From Pedobacter sp. Leaf170 (lineage in GTDB: Bacteria > Bacteroidota > Bacteroidia > Sphingobacteriales > Sphingobacteriaceae), in the NCBI RefSeq assembly GCF_920984665.1, contig NZ_CAKLBP010000011.1, positions 1 through 64,000 of the forward strand: a stretch of DNA of 64,000 bases, in the 5' to 3' direction. The notes under the pieces were generated by a model. That model saw only the letters and a program-made list of their open reading frames with translations. It ran no database searches and was not told the origin of the DNA. Each line of letters begins with the position of its first letter. The stretch's first letter is position 1. Position numbers and translations under genes: made by a program. Shown here in pieces: positions 18,579-28,003 of the stretch.

Positions 18579-20279
18579 ATGAAAACGAAAATCTTTATTG
18601 CCCTAACATTAATTGGTTTTAGCAGCTTTGCTCAAAATACATCAACAAACTTTAACCTTACCCGTAAAGGTTTCAATGAGAAAAACGCTTTTGAAACCAC
18701 GTCATTTGTAGAGAAATATTTTAGAGTTCCGGGGAATACAGGTTTTAACGCAAGCATAAAATACGTGGAAGATATTTTGAAAAAAGCGGGTTATGTAGAG
18801 CAAAAACAGAGTGAAATGGAAGCGCCTCTAAGCTATCGTATTGAAAAAAGGGCAATGAAGAATAAAACCTGGGAACCTGTAGATGCCAATATTAATATCA
18901 TTGGAGAAACTGAACCTTTAATTACATTCCGTACAAACCGGAATATGATTCCCATAAACTGTATCTCAACACCAATGGAAGGTGTAACCGCCGATGTTGT
19001 TTACATAAGCGATACTAAACCATCAGAAATAGAAAAATTAGATTTAAGGGGTAAGATTGTTTTTTCAGAAAGCCATCCATCAAGATTATTAGCAATTGCA
19101 GCTAAAGCCGGGGCAGTTGGTGTTTTAGGATATGCTATGCCTGCTTACACAAAACCTGAAATCCACCAAACTTCCATTCAGTTTGGAAGCATGAAGGCAA
19201 ATAGCGAAGTGTGGACATTACTTTTATCTTACAAGGCAAAAGAAAAATTAAAAGCCAGTTGTTTAAAAGGCTTAACCAAGCTTAAAGTAAATATCGAAAC
19301 CAAAATTTATCAGTCAGAAGAATTAACAATAATTGCAAACCTTAAAGGAAGTGAAATGCCAGCTGAACGTTTTGTCTTTAGTGCCCACGTTCAAGAACCT
19401 GGCGCTAATGACAATGCAAGTGGCGTGGGTACATTAGCTGAAATGGCTCGTTTGACTGCCGAACTTTATAAAGCAAAAAAAATAACGCCAAAACGTACCT
19501 TAACATTTTTATGGGGCGATGAAATTACATCAACCAGAAGATATATTGTTGAAGATACAACCCGTGCCAAAGGCATACTTTGGGGCATGAGTTTGGATAT
19601 GGTTGGCGAAGACACCAAAAAAACCGGAGGTTCCTTCTTAATCGAAAAAATGCCTGACCCATCAGCAATATGGACACGTGGAACCGACAAACATACCGAA
19701 TGGGGTGCTGGAGATGTTAAGGAGAAAGACCTATTTCCTCATTATTTTAACGATTTCATTTTCAACATTTGTAAAGAACAAGGCAAATTTGCAAATTGGA
19801 CGGTTAATTACAACCCTTTTGAAGGCGGAAGTGACCATACTCCATTTCTGCAAAATAAAATTCCGGGTTTATTGATGTGGCACTTTACCGATGTTTTTTA
19901 CCATACTGATAATGACAGGATTGATAAAGTTTCATCCACAGAGATGAAAAATGTTGGTATAAGCGCTTTAACTGCGGCATTAACACTAATTTCTGCTGAT
20001 GAAAGTACCGCATCAGAAACCGTAAACCAAATTAAAAATGATGGGTTAATTCGTTTAAAAACGGAATTTGATCTCAGCAAAAAAGCAATTACTGAAGGAA
20101 AATCTGCAGTAGATGAAAAACACATCATCGAAACCTGGAGCAAATGGTATGTAGATGCACTGGCTACGGTAAGCAGAATGCCTGTAAAACCTGAAACTAC
20201 CAGAGTTGGCTCGGCAATTAAAGTAGCTACTTTAGAAATTGAAAAGCAAACCAGTATCTATTTAAACGAACTGAAATAG
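18579..20279 (+). CDS. Exported M28-family metallopeptidase with PA domain
   Basis: This 566-aa protein has a signal peptide (MKTKIFIALTLIGFSSFAQ). Residues about 130-230 resemble a protease-associated insert (TPMEGVTADVVYISDT, LRGKIVFSESHPSR, AAKAGAVGVLGYA). The M28 zinc site begins with HVQEPGANDNASGVGTLAEM (about 265-284), continues with TFLWGDEIT and the DMVGED segment, and closes with a C-terminal GGSDHTPFLQNKIPG. M28 enzymes are di-zinc aminopeptidases acting on exported peptides. The carotenoid desaturase gene begins 6 bp after the stop, so the two may be co-transcribed although unrelated in function. Confidence 0.88.
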   Translation: MKTKIFIALTLIGFSSFAQNTSTNFNLTRKGFNEKNAFETTSFVEKYFRVPGNTGFNASIKYVEDILKKAGYVEQKQSEMEAPLSYRIEKRAMKNKTWEPVDANINIIGETEPLITFRTNRNMIPINCISTPMEGVTADVVYISDTKPSEIEKLDLRGKIVFSESHPSRLLAIAAKAGAVGVLGYAMPAYTKPEIHQTSIQFGSMKANSEVWTLLLSYKAKEKLKASCLKGLTKLKVNIETKIYQSEELTIIANLKGSEMPAERFVFSAHVQEPGANDNASGVGTLAEMARLTAELYKAKKITPKRTLTFLWGDEITSTRRYIVEDTTRAKGILWGMSLDMVGEDTKKTGGSFLIEKMPDPSAIWTRGTDKHTEWGAGDVKEKDLFPHYFNDFIFNICKEQGKFANWTVNYNPFEGGSDHTPFLQNKIPGLLMWHFTDVFYHTDNDRIDKVSSTEMKNVGISALTAALTLISADESTASETVNQIKNDGLIRLKTEFDLSKKAITEGKSAVDEKHIIETWSKWYVDALATVSRMPVKPETTRVGSAIKVATLEIEKQTSIYLNELK

Positions 20280-20285
20280 TAAAGA

Positions 20286-21752
20286 ATGCCCAAAGCAATT
20301 ATTATTGGTGCCGGCGTAGCCGGAATAGCAAGTGCAATTCGATTGGCTGCAAAAGGTTACAGCGTACAGGTTTTTGAAGCAAATTCATATCCCGGAGGAA
20401 AGCTAACTGAAGTTAGTACCGATGGTTTCAGGTTTGATGCTGGCCCAAGTTTGTTTACCATGCCACAATATGTTGATGAACTTTTTACGTTGGCTGGCAA
20501 AAACCCAAAAAACTATTTTGAATATGAAAAGCTTGATGAAATTTGCAGATATTTTTACGAAGATGGCTTACAATTAAACGCTTCTGCAGACATCAACAAA
20601 TTTGCGAAAGAGGTTGAGCAAAAAACCAATGCAAAGGCATCTGAAATAAAATCTTTTCTTAAAAAAAGTGACACGATTTACCATGTTACACACAAAGTTT
20701 TCTTGGAAAGAAGTTTACATAAACTGAAAAGTTATCTGCACTGGGATACAGTTAAAAGCATTTTTTCGTTTGGAAAAATTGATGCTTTCAGAACTCAGCA
20801 TAAAGCAAACCTACATGCTTTTAGTGATGAGCGAATTACCCAGTTATTTAACCGGTATGCTACTTATAATGGCTCAAACCCTTACCATGCGCCTGCAACT
20901 TTAAATATTATTCCGCATTTCGAATATCATTTTGGGGCTTATTTCCCAAAACAGGGTATGCATAGCATTATCCTATCACTTGTAAATTTGGCTAAAGATT
21001 TAGGTGTTGAATTTCTGTACAACCAAAAGGTTAATGAAATAAATTATGTCAGTGGTAAAGTTAGTGGCATAACATCCGACAATAAGTTTTTTAATGCTGA
21101 AATTGTAGTATCAAATTTAGATATCTGGTTTACCTATAAAAATCTACTAAAAAACATTACTCAACCTAAAAAATTACTAACTCAACAAAGAAGCAGTTCC
21201 GCGTTGATTTTTTACTGGGGAATTAAAAATATTTACCCCGAATTGGGCTTACACAATATCTTATTTTCAGAAAACTACAAAGCAGAATTTGATGCTATCT
21301 GGAAGGATAAGAAAATATATTCAGACCCAACAATCTACATCAACATTACATCAAAACATTTAGAAACTGATGCGCCAAAAGGTTGTGAAAACTGGTTTGT
21401 AATGATAAACGTACCAGCGAATGATGGTCAGGATTGGGATAATTTAATTAGGGCGGCAAAACAAAATATCTTACAGAAACTCAATAGAATATTAAAGAAA
21501 GATGTTTCGAAAGATATTATTAGTGAAACCATTCTTGACCCGAGAAGCATTGAGTTTAAAACAGGTTCTTACCAGGGTTCGCTTTATGGCAACAGCTCAA
21601 ATAATCAGTTCGCTGCTTTTCTGCGTCACTCAAATTTTAGTAATAAGCTGAAAAATCTTTATTTCTGCGGGGGTAGCGTACATCCAGGCGGCGGGATTCC
21701 GCTGGCCTTACTTTCGGCAAAAATAATTGATGATAATATAAAGAAAGCTTAA
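20286..21752 (+). CDS. CrtI/CrtD-type carotenoid desaturase
   Basis: This is a 488-aa FAD-dependent oxidoreductase. The N-terminus AIIIGAGVAGIASAIRLAAK is the dinucleotide-binding motif, followed by GYSVQVFEANSYPGGK and FRFDAGPSLFTMP, both typical of phytoene-desaturase-like enzymes. The C-terminus carries the family GG(S)VHPGGGIPLALLSAK motif. In Bacteroidota a separate paralogue of this type serves as hydroxycarotenoid 3,4-desaturase (CrtD) in flexixanthin/saproxanthin-like pigment synthesis. No other crt gene is adjacent, so CrtI versus CrtD is not decided. Its stop overlaps that of aroK by 4 bp, tail to tail. Confidence 0.85.
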   Translation: MPKAIIIGAGVAGIASAIRLAAKGYSVQVFEANSYPGGKLTEVSTDGFRFDAGPSLFTMPQYVDELFTLAGKNPKNYFEYEKLDEICRYFYEDGLQLNASADINKFAKEVEQKTNAKASEIKSFLKKSDTIYHVTHKVFLERSLHKLKSYLHWDTVKSIFSFGKIDAFRTQHKANLHAFSDERITQLFNRYATYNGSNPYHAPATLNIIPHFEYHFGAYFPKQGMHSIILSLVNLAKDLGVEFLYNQKVNEINYVSGKVSGITSDNKFFNAEIVVSNLDIWFTYKNLLKNITQPKKLLTQQRSSSALIFYWGIKNIYPELGLHNILFSENYKAEFDAIWKDKKIYSDPTIYINITSKHLETDAPKGCENWFVMINVPANDGQDWDNLIRAAKQNILQKLNRILKKDVSKDIISETILDPRSIEFKTGSYQGSLYGNSSNNQFAAFLRHSNFSNKLKNLYFCGGSVHPGGGIPLALLSAKIIDDNIKKA

Positions 21753-22252
21753 ATTTTATCTGAAATTGTTTCTTCCAGTTTCTCTCCATCTAAATCAAAA
21801 GCATCAACTATAAGCTTGGCTTTAGTGTAAAATGGATCGCGTTCCTGTAACTTCTCCCCAATAAAAACGAAAAGTTCCTCGTCGTTTAAATCTTTTATCA
21901 ATGGCCTTTTCTGGCGGTTATGTAATCTTGAAACCAAAGCCGCCGGTGTCATTTGCAGATAAATGGTTAAACCGCGATTATTCATCCAATCCATATTATC
22001 AAAAAAGCAAGGCAAACCGCCACCAGTAGCAACTACACAAGTTTCTGGATATGGATAAGATTTTAGCATCTCACTTTCATAAGTTCTAAATCCGCTTTCT
22101 CCAAAAGCTTCAAAATATTCGGCAATGGTTTTGCCGCTTTGGCTCACAATTTCTGCATCCAAATCTATTACCAGGCAATTTAAACGATGCGCAAGTTGCT
22201 TTGCTTTGGTACTTTTGCCGCAACCCATATAGCCCACTAAAAAAATTATCAT
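21749..22252 (-). CDS. aroK: Shikimate kinase
   Basis: This 167-aa P-loop kinase phosphorylates shikimate at O-3 in the chorismate pathway. Walker A is GYMGCGKST (7-15); the shikimate-binding Asp is in VIDLDAEI, Arg in ESGFRTYE, and the Gly triplet in ATGGGLP. The LID region carries RQKRPLIKD. The ATG overlaps the stop of the upstream DinB gene (ATGA type, 22249-22252), indicating translational coupling. Confidence 0.95.
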   Translation of the reverse strand: MIIFLVGYMGCGKSTKAKQLAHRLNCLVIDLDAEIVSQSGKTIAEYFEAFGESGFRTYESEMLKSYPYPETCVVATGGGLPCFFDNMDWMNNRGLTIYLQMTPAALVSRLHNRQKRPLIKDLNDEELFVFIGEKLQERDPFYTKAKLIVDAFDLDGEKLEETISDKI

Positions 22253-22692
22253 AAAAGGTTTTTGCGTTTAAAATAAATATAATCTGTTACCGGAGGTGTA
22301 ATCCCCTCCTTTTTTAACATCGAAACAATCTGCCCACGATGGTAAGTGGAGTGATTTAACATTTGCATAAACATTTCTGCAACTTTGTTTTTGTATTCAT
22401 TACCCCGAGAATCGTGATAGGTAATCGCAGTATCTAAATCCTGCTTAGCTAAACTTTCTTTTATTAACCGAAAGTTTTCAGTTGAAATGCTAGCAAAAGT
22501 TTCTTTAGGATGTACTTGCCAAATCTCATACTGCAATGGCGAAGCTTCTATGCGACTAACCCAAATGTGTTGTGCATTCAAAACGTGACTGAACAGGCGT
22601 TCCGCCTCAGGCATATCTTTATTTGTTGCGCTAAATACAGTCAAAATTTCCCTATCTGCAAGTTCCGTATAACGAATAAATTCTTCAATCAT
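22249..22692 (-). CDS. DinB-family protein (putative metal-dependent four-helix enzyme)
   Basis: The protein has 147 residues from the ATG at 22692, which lies one base after the permease stop; an ATG ten codons upstream would overlap the permease. DinB/YfiT fold proteins are four-helix bundles with a three-His metal site. Here candidate ligands are His in VLNAQHIWVSRIEA, and His in MLNHSTYHRGQIVSMLKKEG, the hallmark H-x-x-x-H-R-G-Q motif. Many act as thiol-dependent transferases; the substrate is unknown. It forms a tight run with aroK. Confidence 0.87.
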   Translation of the reverse strand: MIEEFIRYTELADREILTVFSATNKDMPEAERLFSHVLNAQHIWVSRIEASPLQYEIWQVHPKETFASISTENFRLIKESLAKQDLDTAITYHDSRGNEYKNKVAEMFMQMLNHSTYHRGQIVSMLKKEGITPPVTDYIYFKRKNLL

Positions 22693-22693
22693 C

Positions 22694-23749
22694 TTAAACC
22701 AATTTAACTCGTGGATCAACATAGGCGTATAAAATATCTACCAAAATATTAATCACTACAAAAACAAAAGCAATAAATAATATTGAACCCATAACAACCG
22801 GAAAATCAGACATTTCCAATGCGCTTACCGTTGTTCTGCCTAAACCGTTGTATCCAAAAATATATTCTACAAAGAAAGAGCCGGCAAGTAAAGATGCAAA
22901 CCAACCTGAAATTGCCGTTATTACAGGGTTCATGGCATTTTTAAGCGCATGCTTATAAATTATGGCATTTCTGCCAAGCCCTTTCGCTCTGGCTGTGCGA
23001 ATGTAATCCTGAGCCAAAACATCAATCATTGCACTTCTGGTAAGCTGAACAATAATTGCCAAGGGCCTTAATCCTAAAGTAACCATGGGTAACCATAGGT
23101 TTCTTAGCGTTAAAATTTCACCATTAAAAGGATCGTAACTATATAAACTGCCACTCATTTTTAGTCCGGTGTAGTTGCTTAGCACAAAACCAAAAAGCCA
23201 GGCAATTATAATTCCCGCAAAAAATGAAGGTGCAGAAATACCTAAAATTGCGAATGCATTTGCCGATTTATCTATCCACGAATCTTTATACACTGCTGAT
23301 AAAACCCCTAAAAAAACACCGATTAAAGTAGCAAAAATCATTGCCGTTAGCGCCAAAATAAATGTGTTCGGAACAGTTTCAGAAAGTATATCGGTTACAT
23401 CTCGTTTAGTTTGATACGAACTTCTCAGGTAAGGCCATTTTACAACTAATGCCTTTTTATTAAAATTTATAAGCTTTTTATAATGATACTTGTTTTGAGT
23501 AATGGTATCATTATCTAAAAAGCTTATTGGCGATAAATCATTTACATACAGAAGAAATTGAACCGGTTTTGAACGGTCTAAACCAAATTCTTTTCTAACC
23601 GCTTCTAGTGATTGAACATCAGCCCTTTGACCCATCGTCATACGGGCCGGGTCGCCTGGTAAAATATTAAACAACACAAAAACTACCAATACAACACCCG
23701 CCATAACCAGCAAGCCATAAAGTAGTTTTTTTAGGGCGTATGCGAACAT
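22694..23749 (-). CDS. ABC transporter permease, DppB/OppB type
   Basis: This 351-aa inner-membrane permease is of the peptide/nickel ABC family. The N-terminus has the conserved first helix and loop (FNILPGDPARMTMGQRA), and the cytoplasmic EAA loop reads ARAKGLGRNAIIYKHALKN. The C-terminal GYNGLGRTTVSALEMSDFPV is typical of DppB. It has an insert of about 50 residues after the first helix compared with compact OppB. The second permease, ATPases and binding protein are not adjacent, which is usual in Bacteroidota. Confidence 0.92.
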   Translation of the reverse strand: MFAYALKKLLYGLLVMAGVVLVVFVLFNILPGDPARMTMGQRADVQSLEAVRKEFGLDRSKPVQFLLYVNDLSPISFLDNDTITQNKYHYKKLINFNKKALVVKWPYLRSSYQTKRDVTDILSETVPNTFILALTAMIFATLIGVFLGVLSAVYKDSWIDKSANAFAILGISAPSFFAGIIIAWLFGFVLSNYTGLKMSGSLYSYDPFNGEILTLRNLWLPMVTLGLRPLAIIVQLTRSAMIDVLAQDYIRTARAKGLGRNAIIYKHALKNAMNPVITAISGWFASLLAGSFFVEYIFGYNGLGRTTVSALEMSDFPVVMGSILFIAFVFVVINILVDILYAYVDPRVKLV

Positions 23750-24901
23750 TTATTTGCTGAAATATTTATTACTCAAATCATCGAAGCTGGGCATATTGTG
23801 AAAATGCCATTTATTTACAATCACACCATTTTTAAGTAAAATAATTCCAGGATTTGCCCTCACCATACTTTTTAGTGGAACAGCGTCAGCGTAAAAAACT
23901 TCTGAAAAAAGATTGTTTTTTTTGATAAATACCTCAGCATCTCGAGCAGCATTTGAAGTTAACAGAACACTGCGAATATTGTACTGTTGCGTAGCATTTA
24001 AAGCCAATGCATTTAAACTTCCAATTGCTTTAATATTTGCATCGTTTAAATTGTAAGCCACAAAAACCAGGCTGTAGTAAGGATTTTCAATTAACTCTTT
24101 AGTATAGTCCGTTCCCGATGCATCGGTTATAATTAAATCCTTTATTTTGGGCTCGAAACCTTTTTTGATAAGCTCTTTAGTAGGTTCGCCAACAATTTCC
24201 CAGTTATTATCCTTCCAAATTTCGGTTTTCAAATATTCCTTATCGCTCATATCCTTTTCAGCCTTAGTTTTTTTATTTTTAAGGTGATACATGATTTGAA
24301 ACTCATCGGGCTGTTCTCCTTCGGGAATAACCATTAAAGATGGAATATGGGCGCCAACTTTGTAAGGCAGAAAATCGATAATTGGTAGAAAATTATAGGT
24401 AAATAAACCAAATAAGAAAGACGCCAAAACAACAGCAATTGTGATGTTACGCTGCATTTTCTCTTTGCTAAAGATTGGCTTGATATCGTCCTTTTTAAAA
24501 AAGATGTAAAGTATAAATATCAACAGGATAATATCTTTACTAAAAGATTGCCAAGGTGTTAGCGGAATAGCATCGCCGAAGCAACCGCAACTTGTAACCA
24601 CTTTAAATGCAGCAGAAACAAAGGTGAGCAGTGTAAAAAATGCGATGAGTAATAACAATCCCCAGGATACCTTTTTGCCCCAAAAACCTAATAAAAGCAA
24701 TACGCCAAGAACAATTTCTAAGGTGCAAATTAAAATGGCTATACCTGTTGCTATCGGACTTAAAAAACTGATGTGGAAAACGTCAAAGTATTCCTGCAGT
24801 TTATAACCAAAACCAAGCGGATCGTTTGCCTTTATCAATCCTGAAAAGATAAATAATACACCAACGAAAATTCTGGAAATGGTTAAAAACGTGTTCTTCA
24901 T
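23750..24901 (-). CDS. BT_3928-type DoxX/MauE membrane protein
   Basis: This 383-aa protein is of the Bacteroidota BT_3928 family. The N-terminal half has four helices of the DoxX/MauE fold, beginning ISRIFVGVLFIFSGLIKAND, with a paired-cysteine motif TSCGCFGDAIPLTPWQSFSK at about 105-124 that suggests thiol redox work. A fifth helix (about 150-170) precedes a large soluble, probably periplasmic domain that looks thioredoxin-like but lacks an evident CxxC. It abuts the DUF1599 gene (1-base overlap), an arrangement conserved in the phylum. Confidence 0.85.
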   Translation of the reverse strand: MKNTFLTISRIFVGVLFIFSGLIKANDPLGFGYKLQEYFDVFHISFLSPIATGIAILICTLEIVLGVLLLLGFWGKKVSWGLLLLIAFFTLLTFVSAAFKVVTSCGCFGDAIPLTPWQSFSKDIILLIFILYIFFKKDDIKPIFSKEKMQRNITIAVVLASFLFGLFTYNFLPIIDFLPYKVGAHIPSLMVIPEGEQPDEFQIMYHLKNKKTKAEKDMSDKEYLKTEIWKDNNWEIVGEPTKELIKKGFEPKIKDLIITDASGTDYTKELIENPYYSLVFVAYNLNDANIKAIGSLNALALNATQQYNIRSVLLTSNAARDAEVFIKKNNLFSEVFYADAVPLKSMVRANPGIILLKNGVIVNKWHFHNMPSFDDLSNKYFSK

Positions 24902-25446
24902 TATTTTACACCTAATTTTATTAAAGCAAAAACTGAGTAATTTAGCATATCCTGATAGTTTGCATTTACCCCTTCAGACACTTGTGTTTGCCCTTCGTTA
25001 TCTTCAATCTGTTTAACTCTAAATATTTTTTGCAAAATCAAATCAGTTAAAGAACTAATGCGCATATCTCTCCAGGCTTCACCATAATCGTGGTTTTTAG
25101 CAAACATAAGTTCCTTAGTTTCATTAACTTTTTCATCAAAAAGCACCTGTATTTCTTTAACGGGAATTTCCAAAGGGTCATTTTCGTTAAAGTTTAATTG
25201 CATCATAGCGATAACGCAATAATTTATAATCCCGATGTATTCTGGCGTTATGCCCTCGCCAACTTTACTAACTTTTTTTTCTTCTAAAGTCCTGATGCGT
25301 TGCGCTTTAATAAAAATCTGATCGGTAATTGAGCTTAACCTCAAGATTCGCCAGGCCGTACCATAATCGGTTGTTTTTTTTAAGAATAAAGATCTGCAAA
25401 CTGCAATTACGTCATCAAATTCAGAAGCGGTATTTGTTCGTGCCAA
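24901..25446 (-). CDS. DUF1599 domain protein
   Basis: This 181-aa protein is built from two similar halves. Each contains a D-Y-G-x-A-W-R pattern: TDYGTAWRILRLSSITDQI at about 38-56 and HDYGEAWRDMRISSLTDLI at about 125-143. This duplicated motif defines DUF1599. The family is restricted mainly to Bacteroidota and has no assigned function; an all-helical nucleotide-pyrophosphatase-like fold has been suggested, which I cannot confirm. It is divergent from folP, with about 100 bp between. Confidence 0.88.
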   Translation of the reverse strand: MARTNTASEFDDVIAVCRSLFLKKTTDYGTAWRILRLSSITDQIFIKAQRIRTLEEKKVSKVGEGITPEYIGIINYCVIAMMQLNFNENDPLEIPVKEIQVLFDEKVNETKELMFAKNHDYGEAWRDMRISSLTDLILQKIFRVKQIEDNEGQTQVSEGVNANYQDMLNYSVFALIKLGVK

Positions 25447-25544
25447 AGCCAGTATTTATTTAGTTTTAATGTATTTTTGTATCGAAAAAACGAAAGCTAA
25501 AGATACATTTTTAAAGCGAAACCCAAATCCCGAAAGGGTTTAAT

Positions 25545-26396
25545 ATGGCAGAAAAAAACTTTTTTAAACCTAGGCAAAGTCTTAATATTAAAGGTAAGAT
25601 ATTCGATTTGAGTACACCAAAGGTGATGGGAATTTTGAATATAACACCAGATTCATTTTACACCAAAAGCAGAACAAACACCGTTGATGATGCAATCAGA
25701 AAAGCTGAACAGTTTTTAAATGAAGGTGCAAGTTTTATTGATATTGGTGGTTATTCTTCCAGACCTGGTGCAATAGATATTTCTACTGATGAAGAGCTTT
25801 TTAGGTTAATACCGATTGTGGAAGCTTTAAATAAACATTTGCCCGAAGCCACAATCTCTATTGATACTTTTAGAGCCAAGGTTGCTAACGAAACCATTTT
25901 AGCAGGTGCGCATTTAATTAATGATATTTCTGCCGGAGATATGGATGAAGAAATGTTTAGCACAATTGCCCGCCTGCAGGTTCCATACGTATTTATGCAC
26001 ATGCAAGGAACGCCTCAAAATATGCAACACAATCCTCAATATGAAAATGTTACCTTAGATATAATCGATTATTTTGCCGAAAAAGTAGCGCAATTAAGAG
26101 CATTGCATGTAAATGATATCATCCTCGACCCTGGCTTTGGATTTGGCAAAACGATAGAACATAATTATCAACTCTTAAGTCGGTTAGAAAACTTCAAAAT
26201 TTTTAATCTCCCGGTTTTAGTTGGTTTCTCCAGAAAGGGAATGATTCACAAAGTATTAGGCACTTCTGCCAGCGAAGCCTTAAATGGAACAACTGTTTTA
26301 AACACAATAGCATTACAAAAAGGTGCAAAAATTTTAAGAGTTCACGATGTTAAGGAAGCCGTAGAGTGCATTAAATTGGTTAATTGTTTGGAGTAG
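25545..26396 (+). CDS. folP: Dihydropteroate synthase
   Basis: This 283-aa TIM-barrel enzyme joins p-aminobenzoate to 6-hydroxymethyl-7,8-dihydropterin diphosphate in folate synthesis and is the sulfonamide target. The family motifs run in order: VMGILNITPDSF, DIGGYSSRPGA, SIDTFRAKVA, INDISAGD, ILDPGFGFGK, VGFSRKGMI and a C-terminal RVHDVKEA. It has the usual length. It is followed by a REP-like hairpin and then cdaA, a gene order I know from other Bacteroidota. Confidence 0.96.
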   Translation: MAEKNFFKPRQSLNIKGKIFDLSTPKVMGILNITPDSFYTKSRTNTVDDAIRKAEQFLNEGASFIDIGGYSSRPGAIDISTDEELFRLIPIVEALNKHLPEATISIDTFRAKVANETILAGAHLINDISAGDMDEEMFSTIARLQVPYVFMHMQGTPQNMQHNPQYENVTLDIIDYFAEKVAQLRALHVNDIILDPGFGFGKTIEHNYQLLSRLENFKIFNLPVLVGFSRKGMIHKVLGTSASEALNGTTVLNTIALQKGAKILRVHDVKEAVECIKLVNCLE

Positions 26397-26414
26397 TTAT
26401 CTGAATCTCCTCCT

Positions 26415-26468
26415 CATTGCGAGGCAAGAAGCAATCTTTCTATTTAGATTGCTTCGTGCCTCGCAATG
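26415..26468. repeat. REP-like hairpin of the CATTGCGAGGCACGAAGC family
   Basis: Arms 26415-26437 and 26446-26468 form a 23-bp stem with one mismatch and an 8-nt loop. It sits 18 bp after the folP stop, so it could stabilise or end the folP transcript, but it lacks a T tract. Confidence 0.85.
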
Positions 26469-26612
26469 ACGTTACGTGTCAAATATTACTGATGATAAAA
26501 TCTAGGGTTCAATCAAGAACTTAATAATACGACAATTAAAACAGTTAACCTAAACCATACAATTTAATCATTTAACAAAAAGAAACGTCCAACATTTACT
26601 ATCTTGCCGTAG

Positions 26613-27404
26613 ATGAAAAGTTTTGATTTCGATTTCCTTAAAATATCACCCACTGATGTAGTAGACGTTGTGCTTGTTGCACTGTTAATCTATTATGTAT
26701 ACACGCTTATTCGTAATACCCTTGCTGTTAATTTACTGGTTGGAATGTTTGTAATAACCGTTTTCTACTGGATAGTAAAAGGTTTACACATGGAGTTGCT
26801 TACCGCCATAATTGAAAAATTTATGAGTGTGGGCATTATTGCGCTAATCGTAATTTTTCATCCCGAAATAAGAAGATTTTTGTTACTTATTGGTAAAAAT
26901 GCCTTCCTTCAAAAAAATAAGGCTTGGTGGGGCTATTTATTTGGTAGAAAAGAAATTGAACGCAACAATCTAACCCGTATAAAACCCATCATCGACGCCT
27001 GCAAAACCATGAAAAAAACACGAACGGGTGCTTTAATTGTATTTGTTAAGTTTTATGATGAACAGTTTTTTGCAAATAGTTGTGAAGTTGTTGAGGCCAA
27101 AATATCTAAGCGATTATTAGAAAGTATTTTCCAGAAAAACAGTCCTTTACATGATGGTGCTGTGGTTATTTCTGAGAATAAGATAAAAAGTGCAAGTTGC
27201 ATTTTGCCTTTAACTGATAACGATCAGCTTCCATCTCAATTTGGTTTGAGGCATAGAGCCGGAATTGGTGTTTCTGAAACAACTGATGCAGTTGCTGTGA
27301 TTATATCAGAAGAAACGGGGGAAATTTCATACGCTAAACAAGGTAGAGTTAGGATGAATGTTTCATTCGGCGAACTAGAGAAATTACTAAATAAGGATTT
27401 TTAG
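26613..27404 (+). CDS. cdaA: Membrane diadenylate cyclase
   Basis: This 263-aa enzyme makes cyclic di-AMP from two ATP. Three N-terminal helices (about 10-95) anchor it, and the DAC domain follows. The catalytic DGAVVI motif is in PLHDGAVVISENKIKSA, and the RHRAGIG motif is in FGLRHRAGIGVSE. The length and the three-helix CdaA layout match the family. It is probably constitutive; in Bacteroidota cdaA commonly follows folP, as it does here. Confidence 0.96.
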   Translation: MKSFDFDFLKISPTDVVDVVLVALLIYYVYTLIRNTLAVNLLVGMFVITVFYWIVKGLHMELLTAIIEKFMSVGIIALIVIFHPEIRRFLLLIGKNAFLQKNKAWWGYLFGRKEIERNNLTRIKPIIDACKTMKKTRTGALIVFVKFYDEQFFANSCEVVEAKISKRLLESIFQKNSPLHDGAVVISENKIKSASCILPLTDNDQLPSQFGLRHRAGIGVSETTDAVAVIISEETGEISYAKQGRVRMNVSFGELEKLLNKDF

Positions 27405-27490
27405 AAATCACAGATTTAAGAAAATAAAAAAAGGATTACACAGATATAGTTACCAAAACCTGTGCAATCTCTTCAATAATTTTATCTGTA

Positions 27491-27901
27491 TTAACAGTAT
27501 TGCTCAAAAGCACCAATAAGGTTATCAGCAATCATTTGTGCTGGTCTGCCTTCAATTTGATGGCGCTCAATCATGTGTACTAACTTACCATCTTTAAATA
27601 ATGCCATTGCCGGTGAAGATGGCGGATAAGGCATCATATAATTTCTAGCCTGATCTACTGCTTCTCTTTCCATTCCTGCAAAAACAGTAACCAATTTATC
27701 AGGATGTTTTTCATGCGCTGCTGCTACTTTCGCTGCCGGGCGAGCATTTGCTGCTGCACAACCACAAACAGAATTTACAACAACTAAAACAGTTCCTTCA
27801 CCTTTAATAGCTGCATCAACTTCTTGTGCATTTTTTAATTCTTCAAAACCAACGTTGGTTAATTCCTTACGCATTGGCTCAACTAAATATTCTGGATACA
27901 T
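27491..27901 (-). CDS. BrxA/BrxB-family bacilliredoxin
   Basis: This 136-aa thioredoxin-fold protein of the YphP/YqiW family carries the CGC motif in VNSVCGCAAANARPAAKVAA (the family CxC active site). It is complete, ending LIGAFEQYC. Family members remove bacillithiol from S-bacillithiolated proteins or act as disulfide isomerases; many Bacteroidota make bacillithiol, so that role is plausible here. The protein is monocistronic. Confidence 0.93.
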   Translation of the reverse strand: MYPEYLVEPMRKELTNVGFEELKNAQEVDAAIKGEGTVLVVVNSVCGCAAANARPAAKVAAAHEKHPDKLVTVFAGMEREAVDQARNYMMPYPPSSPAMALFKDGKLVHMIERHQIEGRPAQMIADNLIGAFEQYC

Positions 27902-27944
27902 TTATCTTATGTTTTGATTTACAATATAATGTACAAAAATAACA

Positions 27945-27972
27945 AAATCGAATGGCATGCACCATTCGATTT
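27945..27972 (-). terminator. Terminator for the DUF4190/DUF2752/YkvA transcript
   Basis: The stem AAATCGAATGG (27945-27955) and CCATTCGATTT (27962-27972) is perfect over 11 bp with the 6-nt loop CATGCA. On the - strand it is followed by a T-rich stretch (TTGTTATTTTTG). It lies 32 bp beyond the stop at 28004. Confidence 0.8.
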
Positions 27973-28003
27973 ATATTTTTAAGGTAAAATTAAAAAGCTG
28001 CAA